64,000 nt of DNA from Raffaelea ambrosiae (GCA_002778195.1 PCDI01000002.1:3113234-3177233), one strand, 5' to 3'. Counted from the first letter of the stretch, positions 1 to 13,027 are shown. Notes: generated by a model not told the origin, from the sequence alone. Numbers and translations: made by a program.

Positions 1-1574
1 GCGTTTCCGGTGGCGATCGGCGATAACGATCGAAGCCCCATGGAAGCCCCTTTGGAAAGCCCAACGCAGAAAAGGCAGGAGCAAAGAAGGATGGAAGGAA
101 AAGAGAACACGCCCAAAAGCACGAGTACAGATTAAGTAAGACTCGCAGAAAAAAAAAGGTCAAATAAAAACGACAAAAAAAAATCGAGGAGGCTGCAAAG
201 CAGCCCACTTTTTCACCCTCTGTAATTTTATGGTACAGCGATAGCCTCAGGCGCTGGCCCTGCTCCAGAATGATAACGACGCCTGGCTCCAACGTCCTGC
301 CTTGTATGTTTGTCGTGCATCGGGTGCATCCCGTTTTTATGTGCGTCTGACGGGGTGTCCCTAAAAGAGTTCGTCGGGTCTTATTCGTTGGTGATTCCAC
401 ACCTTCCATTGGCATGGAATCACAGATTGGACGTTTTCAGAGCATACGAGCAGGACATGATGAGATATATCTTACTCGTACGCGCCGTCTCGGACAAGAA
501 AAACACAACTGCCCTCAGTCAACAGTCAACGGGGACATGGCCTGTTATGAAGGTTACCCCCCTCCTCACCCCCCACCATGTAGTAGCCACCCAACGCTGC
601 CTTCCCATGATGACACAAAAACAGTGCAGATGGTCCGGCCCAGTGCACCAATGACCCGCCGAACGCCGAGTTGCAGCGGCGAGGCAGGCCAGAATCGGAC
701 GGGCAAGCAGCCGAGCCGGGCATATTTTGGCGCCTGCCGCAGCGAGACTCTACACCGTAACAGCAACCGGCGGGCAACGAGGCTTGGGAAGGGTGTTCTT
801 ACTATGTACATACTTTGGAGCGGTTATGAACCAGCACACGCGGGATGCCCGGGCTCACGCCCCTCCCCCACGCTTCCCGTATTTGGACACGCTCTGGCTC
901 CTTTTCTGTTTTTTTGTTGTTGCTGATGATCATTGAATTAGCCCCTACACGCCGGTGTCTGCGCTTTTGTGCAATTCTTCCCCCATGCTCACTTTCGATA
1001 TCACGTCACCCAGGCTGGCGATCCGTCATTGGAAGAGGGGAATAGCATTGACACACAACAACCACACCGGGTCCTCCCTCTTCTTAGCAGCACGGAGTGT
1101 CATTGCAGGCTGTTGTTTGACCCCTGCAAGCCCTTGCGCCAACCAGTACAAGTATGCACACATGCGGGACGCATCTGTCTGTGGAGGCCGTTTGGTGTGA
1201 AAGGTACGGGGAGACACGTGCATGGACATCTACTACGTAGTTGGTAGTGAATTGCAAGGATTGGGCGTACGAAGCAGTTACGATATACACCATACGGTGG
1301 AAGTCTACAAGTCAGTTAACAAGCTGCCCGACTGCGAGCTGTGCTCGTACGAGTAGGGATTGCTCGTCTTGTCTCCAGCGCAAATGCTCCGACGCCACTC
1401 AAGGAACGGGCGGTCGTTGTCTGTCTCGCTATCTGCCCCGCGACGTGCGTACGGCCGCGACGCATCTTATAACACGGCACATATCCGTATGACGAGGAGG
1501 GCGACGTGGGACGAGGCAGGGCAGGCGGCACTGCAAGATGGGCAGATCCAGTTGGGCCAGGCAAAACATGGACC

Positions 1575-1640
1575 CAAGGAAGCAGAGAAGCAGCAGAGAA
1601 GCAGCAGAGAAGTCGCAACGAAGCAGCAGGGAAGCAACCA
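1575..1640. repeat. Imperfect AGCAGCAGAGA tandem repeat
   Basis: Several imperfect copies of an 11-nt unit close to AAGCAGCAGAG follow one another. It is non-coding simple sequence. Confidence 0.6.
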
Positions 1641-2144
1641 GATGCATTAGCTTATGGAGGGGGCTTTATTATGCCAGAAATCAGGGCAGCAAGCGAGTGA
1701 AGCATGCACCACCCGCGCATACATACGAGTAGTAACTGCACACACAAAAAGAGGCACAGCAGACACACCTCACACACCTCTCACACACTCGCCCGCATAC
1801 GCTTCCCACGTCGCAGGTGTGGCACTGCTGCAGCAGTCTGTCTCGGTCCATTTTTTTGCCTTCACGGGCATCTCCGTTGGTCTGAGCTGTTTTAGAAGGA
1901 TCGCCGACAGACAGAGCCAGGTGGGAGAGGGAAAAAGGAACAACAGGAAAAAAAGGAGCAGGTTAGGAAGGCTACTAAAAAGAGAGAAAATAGAAGAAAA
2001 AAAAAGTCGCCATTGGCTCCTTCGATTTGTTCTTGTGGCTCTGTCCTTGTGTGTTTAAGAGCACTGTTGGCATGATGAAGAGCCAAATGCCCACGAGCAA
2101 TGCCCACTGTGCCCCCCCTCCCCGACTGAGAAGGAACAATCAAA

Positions 2145-2212
2145 AAAGAAGAAAAAAAGAAGAAAAAAGAAGAAAGAACAAGAAAAATAAAAATAAAAAT
2201 AAAAATAAAACG
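2145..2212. repeat. Purine tract followed by (AAAAT)n
   Basis: An A/G-only run built of AAAAAGAAG units is followed by four copies of AAAAT. It is non-coding simple sequence. Confidence 0.75.
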
Positions 2213-3213
2213 CCCCGCCGTCGCTAGACAGCTCGTTCGTTAGACCTCCCGTGCCAGCGTAGCCCATCACATGTGGATGCAGCGAGTGGCCCTAGAAGCC
2301 GCCATAGAAGAAATGGCGGCGTGCTGGAGGGGGTCTCGGGCAGACAGACACACAGCGGTCCACCATGCGCCCGGTACACAGATACTATGTACTATAGTAT
2401 GTCTCGCTTGCCAATCTGACAGCAGGACGGACCCCGATACGAGCGGCGTGTTCGTGCTGTGTAGAAAGTGAAGTAGGAACGGGGTGCACAGCAGCTTAAT
2501 AGAGCACGAATAAGATCCATAGCAAGAACGACTGTAAGATACTGTATCTTACATAGTACTCGTAGTTACGATGTCAGACTGATAAGAACACGAAGAGCGA
2601 GCGCAGCAAAACAAGCAGGCACGGCGGAGCCCCCCCCTCCCCCCGTGCGGCGGTGCTGTGTCGGTGCTCAGTCGCTCTTTCCTCGCTCGACCCCCCTTTG
2701 CTCACTAACGACCAACGGCGCTAGAGGGCCCGTCAATCACACTCCCTGTCGCGTTTCGCTCGCCAGCACTGCTGCTTTCGGCCACCCCTGCTCGGTGGCC
2801 CATCCCAGACCAACGCGCCAGCCGATCCTCAGTACCATGTACGATGCCTTCCCCCCCGGCGAGTCTCACTGGCCAATGCGACGGCAGGCCGTGTGTGCTG
2901 CCCCTCCCCTTCAGTGTCTCAGTCGGCCGCGGGCTGTCGTCTCTGCGCGTGCTCGTCTGCTCGTCTGCTCGTCCAGCCTGGCCTTCTGCGCGGCTTCTCT
3001 GCATCGTGCGCGCCCCCAAACCACCCCAACCACAGAACGCCGGCCAGCATCGGTCCGTCTGCGCCAGCAGCGACCTACTGCCGAGATCAGGGCGTCGACT
3101 CTGGACCACGGCAACCATGGTCCGGCCGTCGTGGTAGTCCTCATCCTCGACGCCCCTAGCCACTGGCCCCGGGCGGTGGCCCGAATGCTGAGATGCGCGA
3201 CTGCAGCAGAAAA

Positions 3214-3266
3214 GCAAAAAAAGAAAAAAAAGAAAAAGAAGAAAAAGAAGAAAAAGAAAAAAAGCA
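3214..3266. repeat. (AAAGAAA)n purine tract
   Basis: An uninterrupted A/G run made of AAAAAGAAG-like units. It creates spurious poly-Lys or poly-Phe frames that should not be read as protein. Confidence 0.8.
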
Positions 3267-4624
3267 AGCAGCCAGCCCGTCTGCGCGGCCAGGAGACCAC
3301 CAGCAGTGCCAGCAGCGAGCGCCCTCCCTCTCCGGCTGCCGCTGTTCCCGTCCGCCGCCAGCACGCCCTCGTCCACTTACACCGTACACACCCACCCATG
3401 CTGCTTGCGAACCACCACCACCCCCCCCCGGCCGTTTTCCCGCTCCTTTGCCCCCCCTCTCGTAGCTTGCAGGTCGTTCGGACAGTGGCAGGCCTGCTCG
3501 CCGCTCTCCTCTGGCCTCTCTCCACTTGTCTCCCCCTCTCTCACTACTCGCCCACTTCTATCTTGCCCCCCCTCGTCCTCAATTCACACGCCCCCCCTGT
3601 CCACTTAACCGCACTCCCCCCCTTTCCCCATGCCTCTGGTCTTGTACTTCCTTGTACCTTTAGTGGGTGCTACTATGTATATACAGAGATGATGTCTCCA
3701 AAAGCCCATGGCCACACAGATCGTCTGGTTGACCTACAATCCCCCCCCCCCCAAGCTCGCACACACCTACCCTCCTCCTCCCCATCGAGGGTCTTCTTTT
3801 TATGAACCAGGGCCTCTCGTCTTCCTACTTCACGCCGCCTGCCCCATTTCTGATGTGCTCAGCTGGCCCCATCTCAGAGACCACTTTATTCTGCTTCCCT
3901 TCCTGAGTCCTTCCTGGCCCTTCTTGATCCTTTCTTGTCCCTGTTCCTTGCTTCTGCAAGTCTCTCTACCTTGTCTCCTCTTGTCTGCTTCTCCTGCTTC
4001 TCTGCCGGCCTCCTTTGCCTGCCTCGTGCATCCCGGGTCGACAGAAGCACGCTCCATCCTGAGCCAAATCCCCCTTGTGCCAAATATTAAAAACCCTTTG
4101 GGACCCACGCCCCATCTTGCTGTTGCTATTTGGAAAGGCGCACCTGCAGTCTTCTTTATCTATCGCTGCTTCGCTCCTTCCTCCTCTCTTCCAGGACCTC
4201 TCCTGTTCCTTCTTTCTCTCTCTTTACCAAAGGCTGTAATCAGGCTTTCGTGCTTGGGCTGGTTTTCTGAGTTTCCTCGTTGGATCTCCCGCCGAGCGAA
4301 TAATAAAACAAACCAAGGCCCATTCTGTCTCCCACGACCTCAGTCCGCGAGACTCGTCAAGACCAAAGAAAGGAAACAGAAAAAGAAAAACTGTCGCCTG
4401 ACACCTGCTTCCTTCCTTGTCCACCCCATATGTCCTCGTTGTTGGGTTCTCTCGCCACGCGCTGCAGACCGCTCCCATCTTGTTTTACGAATTCGGCCTT
4501 ACACCTGCCAGATCGCTTATAGCTGTCTGCTCGTCTTGACATCATCTTGACACACAGCTTGCTCTGCACCTTCTGATTTTGGACACGTCTTGGAGGTTAT
4601 TTTTTCGCCCGCAACGACGCCACA

Positions 4625-7369
4625 ATGACTGTCCCCCTCACCGTCCCAGCCAACCCGCCGCCCAAGACAGCGGAACCGTCCACTGCCGCGGTCCGCAAGA
4701 GGAGACGCCGTGCCCCCGCCGGTGGAGCTGCTGACGACTGCTTCACCTGCTCAAAGAGGAATGTCAAGTGTGACCGGAGGCGGCCCTACTGCTCCCAGTG
4801 CCTCGAGGTTGGCAACGAGTGCTCCGGCTATAAGACCCAACTCACCTGGGGTGTCGGCGTCGCCAGCCGGGGAAAGCTTCGCGGCCTCTCCCTGCCCATC
4901 GCCAAGGCACCGCCGGTCAGTGGCGCCGGCCATGCCGGCGTCCCGAGCGGCATCAAGAAGTCCATCACCTCCTCGCCCGCCCGCTCGCGTGCCGAGTCTG
5001 CTGCCAGCGCCGTGCACGCCTGGAGCGAGCAGGAGGCCATGATGGCTGCCGTCACGGCGGCTGCCATGTCCGCCTCCATCACGCCCACCAGCCTCTCGCC
5101 TCGCCACCGCCGCGACGACATCGAACTGGCCTTTGAGCGTTCTCCCTCCGTCCACTCGGCCCACCCGGCGTCCTATAGCAGCGCCTACGACCGCGCCTAC
5201 GACCGTGCCTACGACCTCGCCCAGATGTCTCCTGGCCGCTCCGTCGCTTCCTCGGTCCCTATGCCCGTCCCTGTCTCCATCCCGGTCCAGCAGAACAGCA
5301 ACTGGCCCTCGGCCGGCCCCGTGTCCCTCTCTCCATACTCTACCAGCATCCCGACCGACTCCATCCCCGTCAGCACCCCCGCCCAGCGCCACCAGCAGCT
5401 CTCTGCCTCCCTGGATTCCCTGAGCGAAGTCGACTACATGTCCCCTCTGAGCCACAACTTCTCGCGCGAGGAGATCGCCTTCGCTGCCAGCCCCACGGCC
5501 ATGATCTACGAGAGCTTCACCAGCCACAACTCGCCCGTTCCCCAGAGCCCCGTGGCTGCCATGATGATCGAGCAGCGTCTGGCCCCGACTTCGTGCCCGA
5601 GCCTGGTCTATGCCCCGTCCGAGCAGAGCTCCAGCCTGCCCTCTTCGCACCCGGAGAACTTTGACGCCAACCTCAGCGCGAAGCTGCTGCAGGAGTGCGA
5701 GACCATGGGTAGGTTTTAAAAAAAAAAGAGTCTTCCCAGTCGGGGGAGAAAAAGGAGACGGGGAGAGGGGGGGGGAGAGGGAAAAAGGAATATCCTGCGA
5801 CATGCTGACACGCATCCAGGTACATCGCCGGACATTGACGCTTACAGCACAAGTGCGCACTCGACGGGCGGCCACCTTTGGGGTCCGTTTAGCGACGGAG
5901 ACGCGTCTCCTCAAGTCCGCAGCGAAGCCATTGCGGCATGGCCGGCCATGATGGATTCTTCTACGACCCCGATCAACTCGGACCTTCTCACCAAGATGCC
6001 CTTCTTCATGGACTACTACGAGAATACCATGTGCCCGTCCATGGTTTTTATCGACGGACCCAATAACCCGTTCCGGGAACACGTCATGCAGCTGGCCCGC
6101 TCCAGCCGCAGCCTGCAGCACGCCATTTGTGCCCTCGCCGCATGCAACCTGCGGATGAAGCGCAAGCTGAGCCTCGGACAGCATCGCAGGGACATCTCGG
6201 AGACCGCGGACGACTCGGCCACCCCCGAGGACCAATCTGTTCTGGAAGAGTACCAGCACCGCAACCTGGCCGTCCAGCTCCTGAACGAGCAGCTCAACGA
6301 CCCCGTCAAGTCTCGCCACGACTCTGTGCTGGCCACGATTCTCCTGCTCTGCCACTACCGCATGGCCGAGTCCGGCATTGCTCGGTTCCAAACCCACTTT
6401 GCCGGCGTCAAGAAGATCCTCAGCCTGCGCCGGGCATCGCCCTTCCCGCCCTCTCGGGATTGCGCGTGGATGGAGGCTCTGTTCACCTATTTCGACGCCA
6501 TCTCCGCCAGTATCAATGACCGCGAAGCCCAGCTGAACACCTCTTTCTTTGGTGTCATGCCTGACGCACAGCTGCTTCCCCAGGGTGCCGAGAATCTCGT
6601 CGGCTGCGACCGCGAGCTATTCAAGACCATCATCAAGCTCGGCCGCCTGAATCTTCTCGCCCAGAATCGCCCGGTACAGAACCTGCTCAACCTGGGCAAC
6701 GGCAATGGCAACGTCAACAACGGCTCGAACAGCGCCAGCCCCATGGGACGCAATGGCTCATCACGCTCTCAGTCGCCCTTTGGCAGCTCCCCGGGCCCCT
6801 CTTCTGCTCTCCCGACGTCAACGGCAGCTCTGGACGACCACCGCTCGACATTCTGGCGGGAGTGGAAGGAGGCCCGGATTGCTCTGCAATCGTGGGAGTT
6901 TGATTCGCAGCGCCTGGTTGCCTCGATCCAGGGTCCGATTCCACCCACGAGCTCGCAGGTTCGGGATATTGGCTCCCTCTCCGAGGCGTTCCGCTATGCC
7001 GCCCTTCTCTACACCGAGCGCCTGGCCAGCCCCAATGTGCCGTCCACACACAGCAACTTCCGCAATCTGGTCAGCCAGGTGGTCTACTACGCGACCAGCC
7101 TCGAGGCGGGTTCCTCGGCAGAAAAGTTCCTGCTTTGGCCCCTCTTCGTTGCTGGCAGCGAGTGTGTCAATGAGCTGCAGCAGAACATGGTCCGCGCAAA
7201 GTGTCGCGAGATCATGTCTCGCTCCGGCTACATGAACAACCTGGCAGCACTCGATGTCCTCGAGCGGCTGTGGGCTGGCGATGGCCTGGACGAGGTCAAG
7301 CCTGCCGGCGGCGGTCCCTTCAACTGGACTCGGTGCATCGGCGGCGAAGTGGAGTGGATCATGTTCTAA
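4625..7369 (+). CDS. Zn(II)2Cys6 transcription factor with fungal_trans_2-type C-terminus
   Basis: Two exons, 4625-5708 and 5820-7369, give 877 aa. The 111-nt intron has donor GTAGGT, branch GCTGACA and acceptor CCAG, and restores the frame at a Gly codon. After a basic stretch (KRRRR, residues 25-29) comes the binuclear zinc cluster with cysteines at 39, 42, 49, 56, 59 and 66 (CX2CX6CX6CX2CX6C), a family signature for sequence-specific DNA binding in the nucleus. Residues 90-400 are Ser/Pro/Ala-rich and probably disordered, with a YDRAYDRAYDLA repeat. The second exon is helix-rich and resembles the fungal_trans_2 regulatory region, interrupted by a Gly/Asn/Ser-rich loop. The start ATG is in a good context (CCACAATGA). 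Target genes cannot be told from sequence. Confidence 0.88.
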
Positions 7370-8423
7370 ATCATGAGCATGCAACTGCCTCTCATCTTTT
7401 CTTTTCTATATCTTTTGATATATATATATATATATATATCCCTCCCAATCTCTCCACTTTTCTACCTCATATCGACTTACGAGCAACACATACCTGGGCG
7501 CAAAATATGGCTGGTACACACACGATTTTTAAGAGTTGACGAATGGAGTTCATGTCGTCATGTATTTATGTATTCATACTTGCAGGTACTTTATGGATTT
7601 GAGCCATGGTTTTGGGAAGGTGTTTTGTGGCTTTTGGACCTTTTTTTTGAACAATTATCTGCCATTGGATTGGCTTTCCGCGTTTGGCATAACCCGGGGT
7701 TTATTTTCTGTTTTGTTATTTTACTCCTTTTTTGTCATGGGTTACTTACGTGCGAGGAATCTGTGCGAGTGGTGGATTTTTTAGGTTTGTCTTGGAGCGT
7801 CTGCGGGAACGCTGGCCGAGTTCTGGCGACCACTATTAGCTTGGGGCCATGATTATGAGTACTGTTAGCAAAAATAGGTAACACTTGCAGGTCAATAACA
7901 CAATGACAAATACGAAACTGTCGTGAATGAAACCTCTGGATTGTCGTCATTGTAACTATGAATAGATAAACACATATCCCTGATGTCGGTTGACCTCGGT
8001 GTAAAGTAGTTCTTCCAAAGAAGAGGGCTCGGCCTAAAAGTCGAGCTACAGGACTTCAGGGGAGATGCACGAAGATAGTACAAAGTAATTATTAACTAGC
8101 TAGCAAGCAAGCACCTTATTAAAAGATTGGATGAAGGACAGTGAATTTTTGGGCAGCCCGCAGATTTGACGAATGCACGGTGTACTACAAAGTATATACA
8201 TTGGGCGTGGGGGTTTCATTCGATAATCGTAACACGTGGAGATAAGATAACCGATAAGAAAAAAAAGTTGGAGCGGCAGAATCGACCTCTTAATTTTTTT
8301 TTACTACTGTCGAAGAGCCAACGTTTCTCGACCACAACCACCAGAGAAGAATTTCTCTTAGAAGAAAAAGGAAAGAAAGAAAGGAAGAACCCTCCTTCAA
8401 AGCATTCCAACCATACAGACACA
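7370..8423. other. Intergenic, regulator 3' end to NOP16
   Basis: Tandem + strand spacer with no gene visible. It is AT-rich, starts with a T-rich 3' region and a (TA)n run at about 7418-7439. The last 200 nt before 8424 are A-rich, as expected for a fungal 5' leader. Confidence 0.6.
7418..7439. repeat. (TA)n microsatellite
   Basis: About eleven TA units lie 49 nt after the stop codon of the Zn2Cys6 gene, within its likely 3' UTR. Confidence 0.9.
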
Positions 8424-9351
8424 ATGGGCCGATCAGTGCGCCAGAAACGCAAGAACCGGTCTTCGCGACCGGTCGTGCGGCCGAACAACAACCGCAAGCG
8501 GCCTGTCAATCCCACAGGCAACCAGATCGTGGCCCAGAACTGGTAAGTCGGTCCCCCCTGAAGACTCGGCGCTCTCCCCCCAGTAGTTTGTGTCTTTGTC
8601 TAATGCATTCTCCCTCCTTTTCCTCTCCTCCAGGGACAAGACCCAAACCCTCACACAAAACTACCGTCGCCTCGGCCTCATGAACCGTCTGCGCCTGCCC
8701 ACTGGCGGTGTCGAGAAGTTCCAAAACGACGCGGACGCTCTCAAGAAGAAGAAAAATGCGGCGGCCGGTGCGGGCGGTCTGGGCGTGGGCAACGGCGGCG
8801 GCATCCTGGCCGACCCGTTCCACCTCAAGGGCTTCACCAACGGCCACAAGGCTGTGCGGGAAGTCCGCGTCGAGCGCGATGCCAGCGGCCACATTGTGCG
8901 CGTGATGCACAGCGAGGCGACTTCCCACCAACCGACTACGGGTCCCTTTCGCCCGCTCGACGATCTGCTCAACGACGTGGAGGAGGCCGAGTACCAGGAC
9001 GACGACGACAACGAAGAGATGCAGGACGATGGCGAAGAGTGGGGGGGGATTGAGGAGAACGCTGTGGCAAACAAGTCGTCTTCGTCGGCACCCACCACCC
9101 CGGTCGTCCGCGCACTCGAGGCCCTGGCGGCGCAGCCGGACGGCCCTCGGTACCAGCGCCACCAGAGCGAGGGCGAGCGTACGTGGCTGCAGGCGCTGGT
9201 GGACCACTACGGCACGGCGGACCCGGACGAGGACACGCTGGAGCGGATGGAGCGGGACCGGCGGCGGAACCCGATGCAGCGGACGGCCGCCGACCTGAGC
9301 CGACGGCTGCGCAAGTTCCGGTCCGCAGGTGGCGGTGTATCAGCAGCATAG
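8424..9351 (+). CDS. NOP16: Ribosome biogenesis protein Nop16
   Basis: Two exons, 8424-8542 and 8634-9351, encode 278 aa. The 91-nt intron has donor GTAAGT and acceptor CTCCAG and is spliced inside the Trp codon of QNWDKTQTLTQNYRRLGL. The N-terminus MGRSVRQKRKNRSSRP is the basic nucleolar start typical of Nop16, and the motif around WDKTQTLTQNYRRLGL is the conserved core of the family. The C-terminal part carries an acidic stretch (DDDDNEEMQDDGEE) and a conserved end (RRNPMQRTAADLSRRLRKF). Known role of the family: nucleolar assembly factor of the 60S subunit, present in early pre-60S particles. Its length is slightly above the yeast protein because of Gly/Ala-rich insertions. The ATG at 8424 (ACACAATGG) is the only one that fits the family N-terminus. 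Confidence 0.93.
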
Positions 9352-10202
9352 GAAAACAAAAATATGATATTGAGGGAGGAGAAGGGGGGGGGGGGGTCCA
9401 TCGAAACGAATCGAAAACATGTTTGGAGAGGTCGGTTGTAACTGCATTCTTCCTTTGCGGAAGAGTATATATCATCGTGGCGCAGGGCGTTCTTTTTATT
9501 TTTTTCTTGTTTCTTTTGGGTAGACAAAAGGGACCGAAAGGTTTCACATGGGGAGACATTTTCGCGCAAAATAACCGAGATTCTTTTTCAACTACACGAA
9601 GAAACATTGATTGACGTCATAAATCAAGTTGCCCTTGAGGAGCAAAGCGATTCGTATGTTGCTTAGACATTTATCTGGTTGTGGACCACAGTAATTCGTC
9701 TCGTAGCAGAGTCTGCGGGGGGGGGCAATAACACAGACTGATATCACTTTGTCAACATGTATACAAGAGGGAGAACTCAACAATATCAAGGGAGAAAAAA
9801 TAAAGGTGGCCAAGAAAATGTATGCAAGTAATACTCGTACATCCCCGAAATTTTGGAAATTCCACTAATAACATTAACGCCGCTTTCCATAAAGATAAAC
9901 AATGATGTGGGATATCCCAAATAACAAGAATAAAGATGCAAGAAAACAACGGCAAGACGAAAAAAAAAAGGTAGCGTGAGAAAATGAAAAAAAGGCAACA
10001 AGCTTATCAATGCTTCAACCCAAGGTTTCAACATGTTGCAGTCGCTGCTCTTCCCGTCCTTCGGGCTTTTTTCCCCCCGCATATTATCTGTTTGTAACAC
10101 GCATGTCACGTCATAATAGGTCTAGGTGTTGAAGGGGGAAAACAGGAGACGACAGCAACAGACGCTTTGCTAAACGAGGAACACTTTCGCAGAATCTCAT
10201 TA
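9352..10202. other. Convergent 3' spacer, NOP16 / MARVEL-type gene
   Basis: 851 nt between two converging genes. It is AT-rich, with a 13-nt G run at 9384-9396 and T runs around 9490-9520. No gene is seen, and the small frames here use no coherent codons. Confidence 0.6.
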
Positions 10203-11443
10203 TCAGTGTCTGTCGTAGTCGGCTTGGGGGAACTGCACTGGCCGGTCGTCATCAAAGGCATCTTGCACAGTTGGCGCATGGTAGCCCGTATGGCCGGTGG
10301 CGGTGGTACCCAGCGAGGTCGCACTAGCGGCCGGGCGCAGGCTGCTGCCGCCATGGGCGTCGTCGAAGGGGTTTGGCTGGAGGCCGCTGCCCGCGTTGCT
10401 GACGTTGCTGCCAACATTGGTGCCAACAGTGCTGTCCAAGTAGCTGGTCCGGCGGGTCTCGTCAAACGGATTGTCTTGCGGGATGCTGGTGCTGCCACCA
10501 TAGGCGCTGCCGTCACCGTAGCCGCTACTGGCGCCAACAGTGCTGGACCCGAGGCCGCCGCCGCCGTAGCCGCCAGCGCCGCCGTAGCTGTAGTCGGGCG
10601 GGCCATCCTGGCGCTCCTGGTCGAAATCGGCATCCATGTTGTTGATGCGCGCATAGGGCTCTTCGTCATGGGGCGCGGTCGAGAAGGCGGCCATGTCCGG
10701 GTCGATGTTCTGGCCGCTCTTCTTGGCACCGAGGCGGTCGTAGCCCGGCAGGCGGTTGTTGAACTGGTAGAACTTGAGGGTGTATATGCTGATAAAGGTT
10801 GTGAGACCGAAGAGAAGGCTGTGCAATCATGGGTCAGTATCAGGGGGGGCACAGGCAACAAAGATCAGCACGTGGTCCGGAGGGGAGTGGTTCCACTTAC
10901 GTCTCAAAAACACCCATGGCCACAATGGCCTTGCTGAGCCCACAGCCGTCGCCGCACTTGTCGGCGGTGTTGTAGGCGGCCTGTGCTGCAAAGGCCGAGA
11001 GCCACAGGATGCAGTAGAGAGCGTCGATGACGACCATGACGTGGGGCTCTGCCAACTTGCGGGTGCGTGGGTAACGTGGCGCGCCAATGAGATAGATCCA
11101 TGCTGGTGCGGACAGGAAGCACTGGCGGACAACATGCATGGTTAGCAGCAGATAGCAGCAGAGCTGGATGTGGGGTTGCGACAGCAGCTGGGACGAGGAA
11201 ACTCGGCGGGTCTGGTCGTCCCTGCGAGAACAGTCGGGAAGAAGCTCGGAAAGGTCTCCTCGCGATAGCAAGACTTACCACAGCAAAGGCCCAGCCGTTC
11301 TGGCCGCTGACCTTGGCATCTTTGGAGCGGAAGACGGCAATCTCCAGACTCCAGGCGATCAGAGATAGGATGATCTGGACAATGTGGACGCCCAGCTTGT
11401 AGCCAGGAATCTGCTCGGCGTCAAACTCGAGTTCGTCAAACAT
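10203..11443 (-). CDS. Four-span MARVEL-type membrane protein with NPF motifs
   Basis: Three exons (11443-11279, 11121-10901, 10818-10203) give 333 aa; both introns have GTAAGT donors and CAG acceptors. Four hydrophobic spans are visible: about residues 19-38, 50-67, 83-105 and 117-141, with a Cys-containing loop (DKCGDGCG) between spans 3 and 4. Both termini are predicted to be cytosolic, the topology of MARVEL/synaptogyrin-like proteins that work in vesicle traffic and plasma-membrane domains. The cytosolic C-terminal tail (about residues 145-333) is Gly/Ser/Tyr-rich and carries NPF at 245-247 (DNPFDE) and 278-280 (PNPFDD). The second fits NPFxD, the signal read by the Sla1 homology domain in endocytosis. 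Family assignment rests on topology and general resemblance; the NPF reading is a motif match. Confidence 0.78.
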
Positions 11444-12609
11444 GTTTGCGACAGCCGCGCGGCGAGCGAGGCGGTCGAGGAGAGCGAGAAGGGTTTGAGT
11501 TGTGGTGTGTTTGTGTGTGACGTTCTATATTAGAACAAAAGAGAGAGGATCTGTGCGGATCAACAATCGTGTGGTAAATCGGTTGCGTCGTATTCTCAAA
11601 GAGCCGAGATCTCGTTTTCGGTAGATCCAAGGACAGTAGTGGCCTGTCGGTATCGAGCAAGAAGGCGTCCTGTATGAGCTCGAAAGCAGAGAATTGGAGG
11701 AGGGCGGAAGAAAAGGCCGGTTGAAGGATTCGACTTTAGAAGGGAAAAGAAACGCGACGGGTCGCAGGAGGATGTGTCGTCGCAGAACCAGAAAGAAGAA
11801 AGGGGGCTGAATGGGCGGGAGGGCTTGCTTCGAAAGGCGACGGCGCAGGATAAGCTGACTGTTTTCGGAACAAAGCAGAGCCAACGCGAGAAATGAGAGG
11901 CTGCTTGATCGGCCAAGACAAGTCTGACAGGAGGTGTCGGCGCGTGAGAGGAGGTGAGGAAGAACGCTGGTGAGGAAGAACGCTGGTGAAGAAGTCGTGA
12001 GGTCCGAAGGAAAAGAAAGAGAATCACAAGAAGATCACGAGAAATCGCCAGAAGAGACCGCGAGGGAAAGGGAAGGAAGGAGAAGGGAGGAGAAAAAGAA
12101 GAAATGAGTGTCAAGGGCACGAAGGAAGGGCAGGGCTGACAGGGCCAAGACGAATAAGAAGAGAAAAAGTCGCTCTGGCCAGCGTGAGAGGGCGCAAGAT
12201 TTAAAAAAAAATAAAAAAAAAGAGCAGACGCAAGCCAAGGGGAAACGCGCGTAGGGGCGATTTTCAGACTTCTGGGGCGGAGGTCGCTGGTCGGGGGACC
12301 TGGTGTGCGACGCTTCCGCGCTATGGGTACGTATTATTCGTAGTTTCCCTCGCGTGGCATGGCTGAAAAAATAGTGCTGCCTGGGACTGGCCAGAGGTCA
12401 CTTGCAACGGTTCAGCCGCAGAGGTATAAGAAGTGGCCCTCTATTAGTTAGCTGGCCTGTCCCCTGAGTGGGCTGTGGAGGAGAGGCCCATCGTCGTCGT
12501 TTTCGGCGCTCCGCCCCAGCAGGCTAGCTCTACACAGCATTAAGTGGGTCCTGATTGGCAGACACGAACGACGACAGCCACAGTCAAAAGAGGCAGAAAC
12601 GGGCGACCA

Positions 12610-12628
12610 GGGGGGGGGGGGGGGGGGG
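12610..12628. repeat. Poly-G run, 19 nt
   Basis: Nineteen consecutive G residues in non-coding DNA, the longest G run in the window. Confidence 0.9.
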
Positions 12629-13027
12629 AGGCGTCATGGCAGACCGGCTAGTCACGCCAATCGGGCAGGGCGGGGAGCAAAAACGGTCGAGCGAGAGACA
12701 CGGCGCAGGGAGCCATGGCCAGAGGACGGAGCACCTGGCATGCTGCAGATGTCACAACAGACGTGAAGACACGTTTGAAGGCAAATCGAAGTGCATGTCA
12801 AAATCACGTGTGTCGAGTCAAGAACGGCCAATTCGGTGACAGACTCGGAGCCACAGCCAGAACAACACCCTTGGCCTGGATCGTCGCCTGGCTGTCACCC
12901 TCCCCGACTCCAGTGATTGCGTGGACAGGCCGCGCCCGCCGAGCCTTGCGCCAGCCTCCAAGCCACGCAGCCAAGGCATAATCGCAGCCACTGGCAGCGC
13001 CTGTGCTCTTAAGCAGTGTTATGAGTC

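Larger units (their letters stand above)
1..4624. other. Gene-free 5' region, pyrimidine-rich next to the regulator
   Basis: I find no supportable gene here. The open frames are low complexity, overlap one another on both strands and lack the C/G third-position bias of the real genes in this window. The stretch holds purine tracts (about 2145-2210 and 3214-3265), short tandem repeats (1575-1640) and several copies of the octamer TACGAGTA or its complement. From about 3430 to 4620 the + strand is strongly C/T-rich, which is common in fungal promoters and 5' leaders, so much of it probably serves the regulator that starts at 4625. Confidence 0.6.

Noticed and set aside
2645..3805. 386-codon + strand frame
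   Set aside because: Made of simple repeats, including a long Lys run from a purine tract; no codon bias and no domain.
4751..6397. 548-codon minus-strand frame across the Zn2Cys6 gene
   Set aside because: Antisense shadow; it crosses the intron of the real gene and has no recognisable domain.
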